From: Cyclobacterium jeungdonense
GTDB lineage: Bacteria; Bacteroidota; Bacteroidia; Cytophagales; Cyclobacteriaceae
Reading direction: 5' to 3'
Length of the DNA stretch: 64,000 nt
Assembly (NCBI RefSeq): GCF_010994275.1
Contig: NZ_WMCD01000014.1
Coordinates: 47,042 to 111,041, forward strand
Part shown: one piece after another, positions 1-7,353 of the stretch
How the letters are laid out: the number at the start of each line of letters is the position of its first letter
Numbering within the stretch: position 1 is the stretch's first letter
Notes under the pieces: model-generated
Told to the model about the DNA's origin: nothing
Database searches by the model: none
Seen by the model: the letters and a program-made list of their open reading frames with translations, nothing else
Translations under genes and position numbers: made by a program

Positions 1-47
1 GATGACACCATTTTGCACCAAAGGGGAGGAGATAAATAGAAGTGGTT

Positions 48-569
48 TTAGGTGGTTACCTTTACGTCTTCATAGGTGGATTTTTTAGCGCCAATTGCCT
101 TTTCGATGATGGTGATATCACCGGTAGTTTCTAAAATGATCATATCAACTTCATCCAGGCTGGCCATGCCTTCCTGCCGGCCTTTGCTATAGATCTCCTC
201 TACCGTGATTCGCTCCTTTTTCATCGCCCGATATAAAAATTCGCCCTTATAAAAAAGTAAGGAAGGGCTACTGGTAATTAATTTTTTAATGGTTTTTTTC
301 CGGACAGACAGCCAGGTTAATAAAAACTGAAAGCTGATAAATAGCAGAATAGCCGTCACCCCATCGGCAAGGGGGACATTTTTATTCAACGCTATAGTTG
401 CCAGGCAGGAGCCCAAAGCAATGGTAACGATAAAATCAAAGGCATTCATTTTAGATAAGGTTCGTTTACCCGAAATCCGTAAGATTAGCACCATAGCGGC
501 GTATCCCAATGTCGTTAGGCAGATCGTCCGGATCAGGCTCGCCCAGTTATCAAACCAAATAGTTTCCAT
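48..569 (-). CDS. DUF421 / YetF-family membrane protein
   Basis: A 173-residue protein of the DUF421 (YetF-like) family. The N-terminal half has about three hydrophobic segments (around residues 10-30, 43-62 and 68-88) separated by the family-typical stretch GKRTLSKMNAFDF. The C-terminal half is the soluble YetF-type domain, with LLFYKGEFL followed by ERITVEEIYSKGRQEG and an acidic end. Family members are inner-membrane proteins of uncertain function, some linked to sporulation or stress in other phyla. It lies 9 bp downstream of the DUF305 gene on the same strand, so the two are probably co-transcribed. The family assignment is fairly secure; the role is unknown. Confidence 0.85.
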   Translation of the reverse strand: METIWFDNWASLIRTICLTTLGYAAMVLILRISGKRTLSKMNAFDFIVTIALGSCLATIALNKNVPLADGVTAILLFISFQFLLTWLSVRKKTIKKLITSSPSLLFYKGEFLYRAMKKERITVEEIYSKGRQEGMASLDEVDMIILETTGDITIIEKAIGAKKSTYEDVKVTT

Positions 570-578
570 GCTTTTCTT

Positions 579-1034
579 TTAGTTATTTTCCAATCGTTTG
601 ATCATCGCTTTCATCTCGGCTATTTCTCTTTCCTGGGCTTTGATGATTTCATCTGCTAGTTTTTTTACCTCCGGGTCTTGCAGGTCTGCGCGTTTACTGG
701 TCAGGATGGCAATGGAATGATGCGGTATCATCGCACGCATCCATTTCACGTCCGCAATGGGGATCTGCTGCCTTACCAAAAAGGTGGCACTTGCCATCAG
801 CAAAATACTACAAAGGATAACGGCCCCGTTTTTTTTCTGGTTGGTGTACATTTTCCGCATAAACAAAAACATGATGATCGCCATGCCGCCGATACCGATC
901 AGGGTCATGTACATTCTGGTCCAGCTAAAAAAGACATGACTTAGCTCATAGGTATTGAAATACATGGTGATGTACATGGAAATGGCCGAACAGGCAAGCA
1001 TCAAAATAAAGGTGGTGTACGGTGCATTTTTCAT
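579..1034 (-). CDS. DUF305 domain membrane protein
   Basis: A 151-residue protein with three predicted membrane helices in the first 90 residues and a C-terminal DUF305 domain. The diagnostic motif is WMRAMIPHHSIAI (about residues 98-110), followed by DPEVKKLADEIIKAQEREIAEM. DUF305 proteins are ferritin-like helical bundles with conserved His and Met residues, often found with copper or other metal homeostasis genes, but no metal-resistance neighbour is seen here. The gene precedes the DUF421 gene with a 9-bp gap, which suggests one transcript. The start is an ATG followed by a Lys-containing short N-terminus and then a membrane helix. Confidence 0.85.
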   Translation of the reverse strand: MKNAPYTTFILMLACSAISMYITMYFNTYELSHVFFSWTRMYMTLIGIGGMAIIMFLFMRKMYTNQKKNGAVILCSILLMASATFLVRQQIPIADVKWMRAMIPHHSIAILTSKRADLQDPEVKKLADEIIKAQEREIAEMKAMIKRLENN

Positions 1035-1119
1035 AGTGAGTTATTTTAAGTTATTCAAAGGGTTCAGTTGTAGTCACAGGATTTTCGGGACCTGTTTTAT
1101 GGCAGAGGAAAAAGCCTTT

Positions 1120-1842
1120 TCAGGATTGGTTATACAGTACGGGCATTTGCCCTTTCCATTGCTCCCAGAGTTCATTTTCTACCAAAAGCCGCGCCATAAA
1201 ATTACCCACATTGATTCTGCTGGTTTTCCCCGGGTTGAAAAGAGCACTTCGGGTAGGGGAGGGAAAAGCCTGGTATGCCGTGACTTCGCTGTGGTCTACC
1301 AACGAATCCGGCCGTACCACCACCCATTCAATTTGGGGATCTCCTGCACCGATTTCCGCGCGTAAATACTCCGCCGCCTGTTCGTTGTCGGTATGCGGCG
1401 GCAGCAGGTGGCGGATCAATCCGATCAAAAGCTTTTCTCCGGCAGAAAGCGATTCCCGTAGATTGGCGTTGCGGCTGCCGGCGGTATTCATCAAAACGAA
1501 ACGCATTGGATGCTCCGGAGGTAGGATACGGACAGCGGCGCAGAGGGATCGCAGGGCCTCGGTTACCAGTTTTCGGGGCTTGCCATAGACACCTTTTAGG
1601 GTCAGATTGTGGCCCAGACAGGAGGCGATTCCCTGACATCCTTGCAGATAGGGAGCCAGGACCTGCGGGCTCATTTCAGAAATGGAACCGTGGATAAGGG
1701 TAAGTTGAGGGTTTGTTTCCCAGGAATCGGGCAAGGTAGCCGTTTCCCGTACCAGCGCCCGGACCTGATGGCCCATGGAAAGGAGTTGGTCTACGAGCAA
1801 TTTTCCAGTGGCTCCACTGGCACCTGCTATAAATACGGTCAT
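1120..1842 (-). CDS. NAD(P)H-binding atypical SDR protein
   Basis: A 240-residue Rossmann-fold protein of the NAD(P)H-binding (NmrA-like, atypical short-chain dehydrogenase) class. The N-terminus MTVFIAGASGATGKLL carries the GASGATG dinucleotide-binding loop (residues 7-13). It is followed by RALVR at the end of strand 2, as in NADP-preferring members. There is no clear YxxxK catalytic pair, so it may act as a redox sensor or an atypical reductase. It is a single gene 85 bp upstream of the DUF305 gene on the same strand. Substrate unknown. Confidence 0.8.
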   Translation of the reverse strand: MTVFIAGASGATGKLLVDQLLSMGHQVRALVRETATLPDSWETNPQLTLIHGSISEMSPQVLAPYLQGCQGIASCLGHNLTLKGVYGKPRKLVTEALRSLCAAVRILPPEHPMRFVLMNTAGSRNANLRESLSAGEKLLIGLIRHLLPPHTDNEQAAEYLRAEIGAGDPQIEWVVVRPDSLVDHSEVTAYQAFPSPTRSALFNPGKTSRINVGNFMARLLVENELWEQWKGQMPVLYNQS

Positions 1843-1875
1843 AGGGTTTGGGTTTAGGATACCGAATGGCTGTGA

Positions 1876-1895
1876 GTACTGCTCTGGAGTAGTAC
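1876..1895. promoter_or_regulatory. Imperfect dyad upstream of SDR gene
   Basis: GTACTGCTC and GAGTAGTAC face each other across a two-base centre, 8 of 10 positions matching. It lies 34 bp upstream of the minus-strand NAD(P)-binding gene, a position that would suit an operator. No adjacent regulator gene supports this. Confidence 0.2.
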
Positions 1896-1994
1896 TTTTG
1901 GGTATTCAGTCAAACGATGCAAGTGAAATATCAAAAAAGTTTCCGTAAATACCTAATAGACAACTCATGGGGGGATGGAAGTCCTGCTGAGGTG

Positions 1995-2522
1995 GTGCTG
2001 TGCGAAATTTGCAATGTCGGACCACAGATAATGCAGGATTTGTAATCCTGGTTTCGTACACGTTTCTGGGGATTACAAATCCCCTTTATCTGTCCACGGA
2101 ATTACAAATTCCGCGGAGCGGTACGGGGATGTGCTGTGCGAAATTTGCAATGTCGGACCACAGATAATGCAGGATTTGTAATCCTGGTTTCGTACACGTT
2201 TCTGGGGATTACAAATCCCCTTTATCTGTCCACGGAATTACAAATTCCGCGGAGCGGTACGGGGATGCGCTGTTCGATATTTGCAATGTCGACCTCAGAT
2301 AATGCAGGATTTGTAATCCTGGTTTCGTACACGTTTCCGGGGATTAAAAATCCCCTTTATCTGTACCACGGAATTACAAATTCCGCGGAGCGGTAGGAGG
2401 TCGTGCTGTTCGACATTTGCAATGTCGAACCCAGATAAATCAGGATTTGCAATCCTGTTTCCGAGCTCGTTCCGGGGATTAAAAATCCCCTTTATCTGTG
2501 CCGCAGGACTGCAAGATTCTGC
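1995..2522. repeat. Array 1 of 136-bp composite palindromic repeat (3.9 copies)
   Basis: Four tandem units begin at 1995, 2131, 2267 and 2403, giving an exact 136-bp period. Each unit holds four 17-bp hairpins with 7-bp arms and a 3-base centre. In the second unit they lie at 2139-2155 (CGA type), 2170-2186 (CAGGATT-TGT-AATCCTG), 2204-2220 (GGGGATT-ACA-AATCCCC) and 2233-2249 (CGGAATT-ACA-AATTCCG). All share the core ATT-N3-AAT; the first two read ATTTGYAAT and the last two its reverse complement, so the unit is symmetric about position 2195. CAGATAA and TTATCTG spacers mirror each other as well. The last copy is the most diverged. The design is like bacterial interspersed mosaic (REP/BIME) elements mobilised by RAYT transposases; no such transposase is in the window. 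Confidence 0.9.
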
Positions 2523-2784
2523 ATTGAGGATTGGCCTGATAAAAAGGGCGCTAACGTATTGGTTTTCGACAAAGGAAATAGTTACATTTATCTGGGCCAA
2601 TTTAGGGACATCCCCACATGGCCATTCAATAGGAGTGAATTGCCATTGCTTCAAAAGTCACCCTATCAAGCTTTTACCCGGTAATCCTTTACTGGAAGGT
2701 AAAAAAGGTTTTGATACCGAATTTATCAATAACAGAAATCCGAACCTACTTGGGAGGATGATAATAGTCAAGAAAAAACGTATA

Positions 2785-4086
2785 ATGAGAATTAAACTAT
2801 TATTTGTATTTGCCTTTGTACTTAGTGCAACTTTCACAAGTAATTCAAAGGCCCAAAAGGGTCCTGACCTGGTGGCAGGTATCCCCGTAAATTATGATGA
2901 AGAGAAAGTAGGTACGTATACCCTGCCCGACCCATTGACCAAATCCAATGGCGAAAAAGTGTCGAATAGTGAAGACTGGACAAAAAACAGGCGGCCTGAA
3001 ATAGTTAGGATTTTTGAGCAGGAACAGTTCGGTTCTGTTCCGGGTAAACCATCGGAGATGCGTTTTGATGTGTTTGATAAAGGGACGCCTGCCTTTAGTG
3101 GCAAAGCCATCAGAAAGCAAGTGCGGATATACTTTACAAAAGACACTGTCAGTGACCACAATATGGACATGGTGATTTATCTTCCCGCTAAGGCAACAGC
3201 GCCTTCACCGCTGTTGCTGGCCCTTTCATTCTCTCCAAATTCCCTTGTCATTGATGATCCGGGCATTCGTCCTGGTACAGTGTGGAAAGATGGGGAAAAG
3301 GTTCCTGCAACGCGGACAGCATTTGGCAAGGTAGACGTGGAGCGGTATATCGCCAATGGAATAGGGTACGCCAGTATATATTATGGGGATATTGAACCTG
3401 ACGCAAAGGACGGGATCAGGTATGGTATACGGAGTGTATATTTAAAACCCGGGAACACCCAGGTTGACCTCCATGAGTGGGGGGCGGTATCGGCCTGGTC
3501 CTGGGGGCTAAGCCGGGCCATGGATTATTTAGAAACGGACCCTTCTATCAACGCCGGTAAAGTGGCGATCCAGGGCGCATCGAGACTGGGAAAGACTGTT
3601 TTATGGACAGGGGCTCGCGATCCGAGGTTTGCCATGGTCATCGCAAGTATTTCAGGGGAGAGCGGAGCGGCATTGAGCAGGCGGAATTTTGGGGAAACTG
3701 TCGGGCACATGACCGATACGTCCCGCTATTTCTATCAGTTTGCACCACGTTATCACCAGTATTCGGATAAGGTGAACCAAATGCCCATGGACAGTCACAT
3801 GCTCATTGCCCTGTTGGCACCGCGTCCCCTTTTGCTCCAAACCGGGAGTACCGACTACTGGTCGGATCCCAAAGGGGAATACCTTGCGGCCCAAGCGGCT
3901 CAACCTGTCTACGAACTTTTTGGGCTGAAGGGGGTGGGCACAGGGCCTTTCCCGGATCCAGGAGACGATTCCATGCTCAACACCTTGGGCTATTATATGC
4001 ATGAGGGAGGCCATAGGGTATTGCCTGAAGACCATGAGGTTTTTATTCGATATATAAAAAAACATTTTGACCTGGACACAAAATAG
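2785..4086 (+). CDS. CE15-type glucuronoyl esterase (secreted)
   Basis: A secreted alpha/beta hydrolase, 433 residues from the chosen start. The start at 2785 gives a standard signal peptide (MRIKLLFVFAFVLSATFTSNSKA); an in-frame ATG at 2758 is possible, and the frame stays open upstream into the repeat array, which is not taken as coding. It matches the CE15 glucuronoyl methylesterase layout: nucleophile elbow GASRLGK with Ser266, then ARDPRFAMVIASISGESGAALSRR, and the C-terminal GGHRVLPEDHEVF with candidate catalytic His410. CE15 enzymes cleave ester links between lignin and glucuronoxylan or related uronic esters. Unusually, it stands alone, with no xylanase or SusCD genes, between two arrays of the same repeat. 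Confidence 0.85.
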   Translation: MRIKLLFVFAFVLSATFTSNSKAQKGPDLVAGIPVNYDEEKVGTYTLPDPLTKSNGEKVSNSEDWTKNRRPEIVRIFEQEQFGSVPGKPSEMRFDVFDKGTPAFSGKAIRKQVRIYFTKDTVSDHNMDMVIYLPAKATAPSPLLLALSFSPNSLVIDDPGIRPGTVWKDGEKVPATRTAFGKVDVERYIANGIGYASIYYGDIEPDAKDGIRYGIRSVYLKPGNTQVDLHEWGAVSAWSWGLSRAMDYLETDPSINAGKVAIQGASRLGKTVLWTGARDPRFAMVIASISGESGAALSRRNFGETVGHMTDTSRYFYQFAPRYHQYSDKVNQMPMDSHMLIALLAPRPLLLQTGSTDYWSDPKGEYLAAQAAQPVYELFGLKGVGTGPFPDPGDDSMLNTLGYYMHEGGHRVLPEDHEVFIRYIKKHFDLDTK

Positions 4087-4256
4087 CATTACGGATCCAT
4101 CTGCTATCGTGGAGGTGAAAAAATACCTAAAGAAAAGTTATAAATAGGTTGGTAACACACCAATAATTTAATTGTCTGCTTAGCCAACATCTTTCATTTT
4201 TAAAGGGAATTTATTTACCATTCCTGCCCGGAAAAAAAACAAAAAAGCCTGACTTA

Positions 4257-4476
4257 TGAAGCTGTGCGACATTTGTAATGTCGAACCTCAGATAATGCAG
4301 GATTTGCAATCCTGGTTTCGTGTCCGTACCGGGGATTACAAATCCCTTTTATCTGTACCACGGAATTACAAATTCCGCAGAGCGGTACGGGGATGTGCTG
4401 TTCGATATTTGCAATGTCGAACCTCAGATAGTGCAGGATTTGTAATCCTGCTTACGTGCCCGTTCTGGTGACTACA
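4257..4476. repeat. Array 2 of 136-bp composite palindromic repeat (1.6 copies)
   Basis: The same repeat as at 1995-2522, with unit starts at about 4261 and 4397 (again 136 bp apart). The first unit holds all four hairpins, including CGACATT-TGT-AATGTCG with perfect arms. The second holds hairpins one and two, plus a decayed third (GGTGACTACAGGTCTC in place of GGGGATTACAAATCCCC), and then fades out. With array 1 it brackets the esterase gene in the same orientation. Confidence 0.88.
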
Positions 4477-4748
4477 GGTCTCTTTGAGTAGTGAATGGTG
4501 TTGATCCTGACCTGTCACCACTGAAAATTACCAACCAAAGGAATAATGATCATTTGAAGGATTTAGTTAAATTAGCAGGCAAAGCATCGGAAGCGGATTG
4601 CATTTGCTATGAGAATGGGGTGAAAGAGACCTGTCAAAAGCACCAATTGGTTTTGGTGGCTTTTCTTACCTTCAGACCAGCAGAGATTAACTCAAATTGA
4701 AAATCATAGTGGGAAATAGGGGAAGAGTATATTATTCCATCTGACTCT

Positions 4749-5226
4749 TTAGGGAATTGATTTAAATTTTTCGATTGATACTATCTTAATTACGGGTACA
4801 GACATCAGGAAAACAGGCACATCATTTGGAGCAGGTTGAAAGATGTCTTCCTGGTCATTCTGGAGCTGAAATTCGATGTTTACCGGTATGGGTTCCTGAG
4901 ATACCACCTTAAATTCCTCTGGCAGGTTTTCAGGATAATAGAGATCGTCGTTGAATTTGATGAGAAACTGATAAAATCCCCTGATGTAATGGCGAATAAT
5001 AGTAAATCTCCTGAATAAAAAAAGGTCCTAAGGTTATTCGGGGCATATTCCATGCTGTCGTTGACCAGGATGGGATCCAGTGCTAATCTAGCGTAAAAGG
5101 ATTACGATAGGAAAGAGAAGAAGGAGTCTGCTTAGTGCTATTCAACTACTTTTTCTGTAAAAAGTGGCACCACTCCTTGGTAAGCATGCATACGAGCAAT
5201 TAAGGGCATAAATAGCCACCAAGTAA
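4749..5226 (-). pseudogene. Decayed reading frame, family not recognised
   Basis: Reading the minus strand upstream from a TAA at 4749-4751 gives a protein-like stretch of about 85 residues containing IIRHYIRGFYQFLIKFNDDL and NDVPVFLMSVPVIKI. It is stopped upstream by a TAG near 5025. The preceding sequence continues in another frame as FYARLALDPILVND, and further upstream, after several stops, as WWLFMPLIARMHAYQG. The pattern of coding-like patches broken by a frameshift and stops suggests a gene remnant lying between repeat array 2 and the tmRNA terminator. No intact start is visible. The parent family is not recognised and the boundaries are approximate. Confidence 0.35.
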
Positions 5227-5231
5227 AACCT

Positions 5232-5272
5232 TAAAATAAAAATCCCCTTGTAAATCAATTAGTTACAAGGGG
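5232..5272 (-). terminator. Terminator of ssrA
   Basis: On the minus strand CCCCTTGTAA (5263-5272 complement) pairs with TTACAAGGGG (5244-5253 complement) in a 10-bp perfect stem, followed by a T-rich tract (5232-5243). It lies 17 bp downstream of the tmRNA 3' end. Confidence 0.75.
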
Positions 5273-5288
5273 AAATTACTTACTGTTG

Positions 5289-5690
5289 TGGAGCTGGCGG
5301 GAGTCGAACCCGCGTCCAGATAGGGAAACACCGTACCGTCTACATGCTTAGTCACCTGTTGGATTGTCGGCCGAAAGCTGCTGGGTGACACACCTACTTC
5401 CGGCTTAGCCACTTGTCTTAGCCCTGCTTAGTAGCCTCACAGGGAGCAGCACCGTCAAGTCGACACCCCAACTCTACCCGGACAGCGCAACGGGTAGTGG
5501 GATGTGGCCGGGGAGCATCTATCGAAGCTCAACCCTTTAAGCAGTATCTATTCCCCGAAGGGTAAGATTACGCAGCCATGGCGTAATTAGATTCGCCAAG
5601 TATGGTTCGTATGAATCGTTCAAGGCCGTACATACTCCAGCCTGCATGCGAGCCCAGCCTTTACACCTACTGTCAAAACCGGTCAGCCCC
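5289..5690 (-). ncRNA. ssrA: tmRNA
   Basis: Transfer-messenger RNA, about 402 nt, which rescues ribosomes stalled on broken messages. The 5' end GGGGCTGACC and the 3' end with GTTCGACTCCCGC and CAGCTCC form the tRNA-like acceptor stem, with a 7-bp pairing that includes one G-U. The tag frame lies at 5568-5597 on the minus strand and reads GESNYAMAA followed by TAA. The tag keeps the AMAA type of hydrophobic end recognised by ClpXP-type proteases in other bacteria. The 3' CCA is not encoded (the discriminator A is followed by CAAC), so it would be added after transcription. The remaining 5300-5560 sequence fits the pseudoknot region. Confidence 0.95.
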
Positions 5691-5706
5691 ATTTGAAATG
5701 AATAGA

Positions 5707-5732
5707 CAAAGCTAACACAAATTTGGTTCCAA
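5707..5732 (-). promoter_or_regulatory. Promoter of ssrA
   Basis: On the minus strand TTG (complement of 5730-5732) and TAGCTTTG (complement of 5707-5714) match the Bacteroidota -33 / -7 elements. The 15-bp spacing is a little short. The -7 element is 16 bp upstream of the mature tmRNA 5' end, which fits a short leader removed by RNase P. Confidence 0.5.
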
Positions 5733-6068
5733 TACGTAAATTTTTATCACCAGCTTTTTTTGGTAGCAAGCGTTTCAGTCTGGCATAAAAAATCTCCTCC
5801 CTGGCAGACATGCTCCATCGAGCACATTAGGCTTCTCCATACCGGTAAATCCACATAACCCCAGTTCCTTTTAACAAGCATTTTCTAACAATGGTGAAAC
5901 GTTTAAAAATAAATAAAGCGGGCGGGTCGACAAAAAACCGGGGGCGCGGGAGGCTGTGGGAGGGAGGATTTTTTTGTCTTGATCTTTTGGTACTTTTGGA
6001 TCAAGTGTAAGGTTACAAATACCCTCCAGGCCTTACCTAATTGGATGCTCAGCCCCAGGCTGCGGGGA
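5733..6068. other. Non-coding stretch with G-quadruplex-like motif
   Basis: No convincing gene is seen between the ssrA promoter and the terminator of the next gene. The only distinctive element is at 5940-5964 on the plus strand: four G runs (G5, G3, G3, G3) with spacers of 3, 7 and 1 bases, which fits the usual four-run G-quadruplex pattern. Short open frames here have Arg/Pro-rich, non-protein-like composition. Confidence 0.4.
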
Positions 6069-6104
6069 CTAAAAAAAAGGCCACGGAATCGCTCCCATGA
6101 CCTT
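6069..6104 (-). terminator. Terminator of the duplicated-domain lipoprotein
   Basis: On the minus strand AAGGTCATGGGA pairs with TTCCGTGGCCTT (12 bp, three G-U pairs) around a GCGA loop, followed by a T tract (6071-6078 complement). It lies just downstream of the minus-strand gene ending at 6129. Confidence 0.65.
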
Positions 6105-6128
6105 CTGACCAACATTTATTAAAAAAAA

Positions 6129-7154
6129 TTATCTTGCAAATGATCCCAATACCAAATAGGTGGTCAAATCTACCGTACTGATATCCTGCGTGGGATCGTG
6201 TACCACCAAAAAGCCTTCGTAGTTTCTGGTCAGTTCATTAAAAGAAATCATCAGGTCGTTTTCGGCCATTACCGTACCCCCGTTTCCTTCAATTCCTCCG
6301 GCAAAGATATCTCCATTTGGAGTCTCGTTATATGGAGTGCCGTTAGGAGTGGTGGACGGATCGGCGGCATCGTGCGCATGCACCATATAGGTCATCCCCT
6401 CCATGGTATTCATTAGGCTAATAGTAATTTTTGCGTTTCCGTCAATCATTTCTTCTACCATTATTTCAGCCATCAGGTTACGGGCATGATCTCCTTCGTA
6501 GGCCAGGTCCGTATTATCCAGTAATTGGCCTTCATTAAAGTCGTACATAAACGTTTCGCTGCGCAAATTAGCTTCCGCTTCTGGTAGCTCCTGTCCAAAT
6601 ACGCCCAATACCAGATAGGTACCTAAATTAGTTGTGCTGATTTCCTGAGTAGGATCGTGTACGACCAAAAAGCCCTCGTAGGCATCCAGAAGCATGTCAT
6701 AATTCATCTCTGTTTGCATGGTTTGGCTTCCCATTCCATTGCTGATGCTGATCATGCCGGCAAAGATATCCCCGTTTGGTGTTTCGTTATAGGGAGTACC
6801 GTTAGGCGTAGTGGAGGGATCCGCTGCATCGTGTACATGTACGGGATACTGCACGCCATCCAGACCATTTTCCAGGCGGATGGTTACTTCGGCATTGCCG
6901 TTTTCCATTTCCTTGATCTCCAGCTCGGCAGATAGGTTTCGGGGATGATCCCCTTCGCCGTCCCCATCGTAGGCCGTGGCCGGATTATCCAGCAATTGCC
7001 CTTCGTTGAAGCCGTAGTCAAAGGATTCCATTCCAGGAGTAAAAGGCATTTCCGGTTCCGGATCATCGTTGCAAGCAGTAAATAGCCCCAGTCCGGCTAC
7101 CATCAAACCCAAACTCCATTTTCTTGTTACATTCAAATACGTTTTCATGGTCAA
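6129..7154 (-). CDS. Lipoprotein with two copies of a His-rich domain
   Basis: A 341-residue predicted lipoprotein: the signal peptide ends in the lipobox LGLFTAC (Cys28), then comes an acidic linker. Two repeats of about 150 residues follow. Each starts with FNEGQLLDN, contains an HxHDAADPSTTPNGTPYNE segment (about residues 105-125 and 258-278) and ends with EGFLVVHDPTQ and TYLVLGxF. The HxH plus later VVHD spacing recalls the metal-ligand layout of CHRD or Cu/Zn superoxide-dismutase-like beta-sandwich domains, but the other ligands expected for SOD are not evident. An in-frame ATG at residue 3 could be the true start. Function unassigned; probably cell-surface or periplasmic. It is divergent from the DASS transporter. 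Confidence 0.75.
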   Translation of the reverse strand: MTMKTYLNVTRKWSLGLMVAGLGLFTACNDDPEPEMPFTPGMESFDYGFNEGQLLDNPATAYDGDGEGDHPRNLSAELEIKEMENGNAEVTIRLENGLDGVQYPVHVHDAADPSTTPNGTPYNETPNGDIFAGMISISNGMGSQTMQTEMNYDMLLDAYEGFLVVHDPTQEISTTNLGTYLVLGVFGQELPEAEANLRSETFMYDFNEGQLLDNTDLAYEGDHARNLMAEIMVEEMIDGNAKITISLMNTMEGMTYMVHAHDAADPSTTPNGTPYNETPNGDIFAGGIEGNGGTVMAENDLMISFNELTRNYEGFLVVHDPTQDISTVDLTTYLVLGSFAR

Positions 7155-7353
7155 TTAAAATTTAGCAGTTTAAAACTTTTTCTTAGTTGGAAGGACTTAC
7201 GAGCTGCCGGAGCATTTTGGATCACCGTGCTGCTAACTTTTTTAAAAAATGGTTAACTTGCCTGGGGTTTGGACCGGGGAGAATTCCTTTCTGACGATGG
7301 GGAATGCATTTTGTTTCATTGATCTTTTTTTTACATTAATAACCAAACAGCGC

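Noticed and set aside
1..47. Left-edge sequence
   Set aside because: No gene, RNA or repeat could be supported in 47 bp.
2136..2396. Plus-strand open frame across repeat array 1 (MRNLQCRTTDNAG...)
   Set aside because: It is translated from the 136-bp repeats and repeats itself in phase only because of them; codon use and composition are not protein-like.
2422..2784. Upstream in-frame extension of the esterase gene
   Set aside because: It runs through repeat DNA and a non-conserved stretch, and the signal peptide lies at the ATG at 2785.
4491..4700. 69-residue plus-strand frame between array 2 and the decayed gene
   Set aside because: No family, no ribosome-binding site, and composition with clustered Cys and His not typical; treated as chance or debris.
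5903..6115. 70-residue minus-strand frame
   Set aside because: Arg/Pro-rich composition arises from the G-rich stretch and it overlaps the terminator at 6069-6104.
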